64,000 nt of DNA from Synchiropus splendidus (lineage: Eukaryota; Chordata; Actinopteri; Syngnathiformes; Callionymidae), in the NCBI RefSeq assembly GCF_027744825.2, contig NC_071350.1, positions 930,001 to 994,000 of the forward strand. Direction: 5' to 3'. Of this stretch, positions 62,171-64,000 are shown one piece after another. Made by a program: the position numbers and the translations under genes. The first letter of the stretch is position 1; the number at the start of each line of letters is the position of its first letter. The notes under the pieces were generated by a model. The model was not told where the DNA came from. It worked only from the letters and a program-made list of their open reading frames with translations, and searched no databases.

Positions 62171-64000
62171 TTTTTCCAAAGTTATCAACATTTTTATGTT
62201 TGGCGTTCCGGAATCGACCTTATCTCAGGCTGAAAACGCGTTTTACGCATTGTACCATAACTTTGCATGAAAGCTTCCGAACATGAAATTTTAACCTCAC
62301 ACTATAGCAGAAAGGGTCTTTCTAGTAGTTGCACATCAAATCTAAGCTGTCTGAAGTGTTTTTCCAAAGTTATCAACATTTTTATGTTTGGCGTTCCGGA
62401 ACCAACCTTATCTCAGGCTGAAAACACGTTTTCTACATCGTGCCATAACTTTGCAGGGAAGCCTCAGAACATGAAATGTTCACCTCCCACTATAGCAGAA
62501 AGGGTCTTTCTAGTACTTGCACAACAAATCTAAGCTGTCTGAAGTGTTTTTCCAAAAATCGTTTTCTGCATTGTGCCATAACTTTGCAGGTAAGCTTCAG
62601 AACATGAAATTTTGAGCTCCCACTATAGCAGAAAGGGTCTTTCGAATAGTTGCACATCAAATCTAAGCTGTCTGAACTGTTTTTCGAAAGTTATCAACAT
62701 TTTTATGTCTGGCGTTCCGGAATCGACCTTATCTCAGGCTGAAAACGCGTTTTACGCATTGTACCATAACTTTGCATGAAAGCTTCCGAACATGAAATTT
62801 TAACCTCCCACTATAGCAGAAAGGGTCTTTTTAGTAGTTGCGCAACAAATCTAAGCTGTCTGAAGTGTTTTTCAAAAGATATCAACATTTTTATGTTTGG
62901 CGTTCCGGAATCGACCTTATCTCAGGATGAAAAATCGTTTTCTGCATTGTGCCATAACTTTGCAGGTAAGCTTCAGAACATAAAATTTTGACCTCCCACA
63001 ATAGCAGAAAGGGTCTTTCTAGTAGTTGCACATCAAATCTAAGCTGTCTGAACTGTTTTTCGAAAGTTATCAACATTTTTATGTTTGGCGTTCCGGAATC
63101 GACCTTATCTCAGGCTGAAAACGCGTGTTACGCATTGTACCATAACTTTGCATGAAAGCTTCCGAACATGAAATTTTAACCTCACACTATAGCAGAAAGG
63201 GTCTTTCTAGTACTTGCACATCAAATCTAAGCTGTTTGAAGTGTTTTTCCATAGTTATCAACACTTTTATGTTTGGCGTTCTGGAACCCACCTTATTTCA
63301 GGCTGAAAACGCTTGCGTTTTCTCCATTCTGCCATAACTTTGCAGGGAAGCTTCAGAACATGAAATTTTCACCTCCCACGTTAGCAGAAAGAGTCTTTCT
63401 AGTAGTTGCACATCATATCTAAGCTGTCTGAAGTGTTTTTTACAAAGTTATCAACATTTTTATGTTTGGCGTTCCGGAACCCACCTTATCTCAGGCTCAA
63501 AACGTGTTTTCTGCATTGTGCCATAACTTTGCACGGAAGCTTCAGAACATGGAATGTTCACCTCCGACTATAGCAGAAATGGTCTTTCTAGTAGTTGCAC
63601 ATCAAATCTAAGCTGTCTGAAGTGTTTTTCCAAAGTTATCAACATTTTTATATTTGCCGTTCTGGAACCCACCTTATCTCAGGCTCAAAACGTGTTTTCT
63701 GCATTGTGCCATAACTTTGCAGGGAAGCTTCAGAACATGAAATTTTCACCTCCCACGTTAGCAGAAAGAGTCTTTCTAGTAGTTGCACATCATATCTAAG
63801 CTGTCTGAAGTGTTTTTACAAAGTTATCAACATTTTTATGTTTGGCGTTCCGGAACCCACCTTATCTCAGGCTAAAACCGCGTTTTCTGCATTGTGCCAT
63901 AAATTTGCAGGCAAGCTTCAGAACATGAAATTTTCACATCCCACTATAGCAGAAAGGGTCTTTCTAGTAGTTGCACATCAAATCTAAGCTGTCTGAAGTG

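Larger units (their letters stand above)
32596..64000 (+). repeat. 188-bp satellite array, right block
   Basis: Same satellite family and orientation, about 167 monomers, running to the window end. It contains three scales of higher-order structure, listed separately, and a mosaic right-hand part (about 55300-64000). That part is richer in indel-bearing monomers: a shortened monomer near 55690 and 62553, another at about 61456, a 4-bp expansion near 59080, 59836 and 63313, and 8-bp insertions near 53348 and 54294. No unique sequence, gene or RNA is visible. The array does not end inside the window. Confidence 0.97.

Noticed and set aside
1..64000. Numerous 60-110 codon open frames on both strands repeating the same peptides
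   Set aside because: They are the 188-bp monomer read in successive frames (188 = 3n+2). They recur with the array period, vary with random monomer mutations, and have no independent gene signals.
1..64000. CRISPR-like regular repetition
   Set aside because: The repeats are contiguous 188-bp units without unique spacers, and there are no cas genes.

Overview
This window is eukaryotic satellite DNA. About 61 of the 64 kb is one uninterrupted head-to-tail tandem array of a 188-bp, AT-rich monomer, roughly 325 copies, all in the same orientation. The array runs off both ends of the window. I see no host protein gene, tRNA, rRNA or CRISPR. The many 60-110 codon open frames are the same monomer read again and again, not genes. 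The host is probably a teleost fish, because the one recognisable protein is a reverse-transcriptase fragment resembling the Rex3/RTE-type LINEs common in fish genomes. No search was run to confirm this. Long satellite with few mobile elements fits centromeric or pericentromeric heterochromatin, which is an inference.

Layout. 1-21070: satellite with nested higher-order structure, including a clear 17-monomer (3193 bp) tandem duplication at about 4661-11052, a 1690-bp (9-monomer) offset at about 2215-4870, a partial third copy at about 11053-12757, and a 3-monomer duplication at about 15188-16310. 21071-22162: a 5'-truncated LINE on the minus strand, bounded by a 12-bp target-site duplication and nicked at the exact centre of the monomer's AAAACGCGTTTT palindrome. 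22163-30884: satellite. 30885-32595: a 1711-bp solo LTR in plus orientation with TG...CA ends, a 5-bp target-site duplication (TTATC), a TATA box, a poly(A) signal, an internal 26-bp minisatellite and several hairpins. An unoccupied paralogous copy of its insertion site lies at 26184-26188, so both ends are fixed to the base. 32596-64000: satellite, including a 16/21-monomer segmental repeat (about 33720-39218), a 32-monomer (6006 bp) duplication (about 42485-54050), and a more indel-rich mosaic with 4-monomer and 6863-bp offset duplications (about 55300-64000).

How it works together. The pattern is that expected of a satellite evolving by unequal crossing-over at several scales (3, 4, 5, 9, 16, 17, 25 and 32 monomers). 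CpG decay is concentrated in a short CpG cluster of the monomer, and two retroelements have inserted. The LTR arrived after the 25-monomer duplication and has since collapsed to a solo LTR. The strongest results are the base-exact solo LTR with its empty site, the LINE target-site duplication at a palindrome centre, and the multi-scale higher-order repeats.
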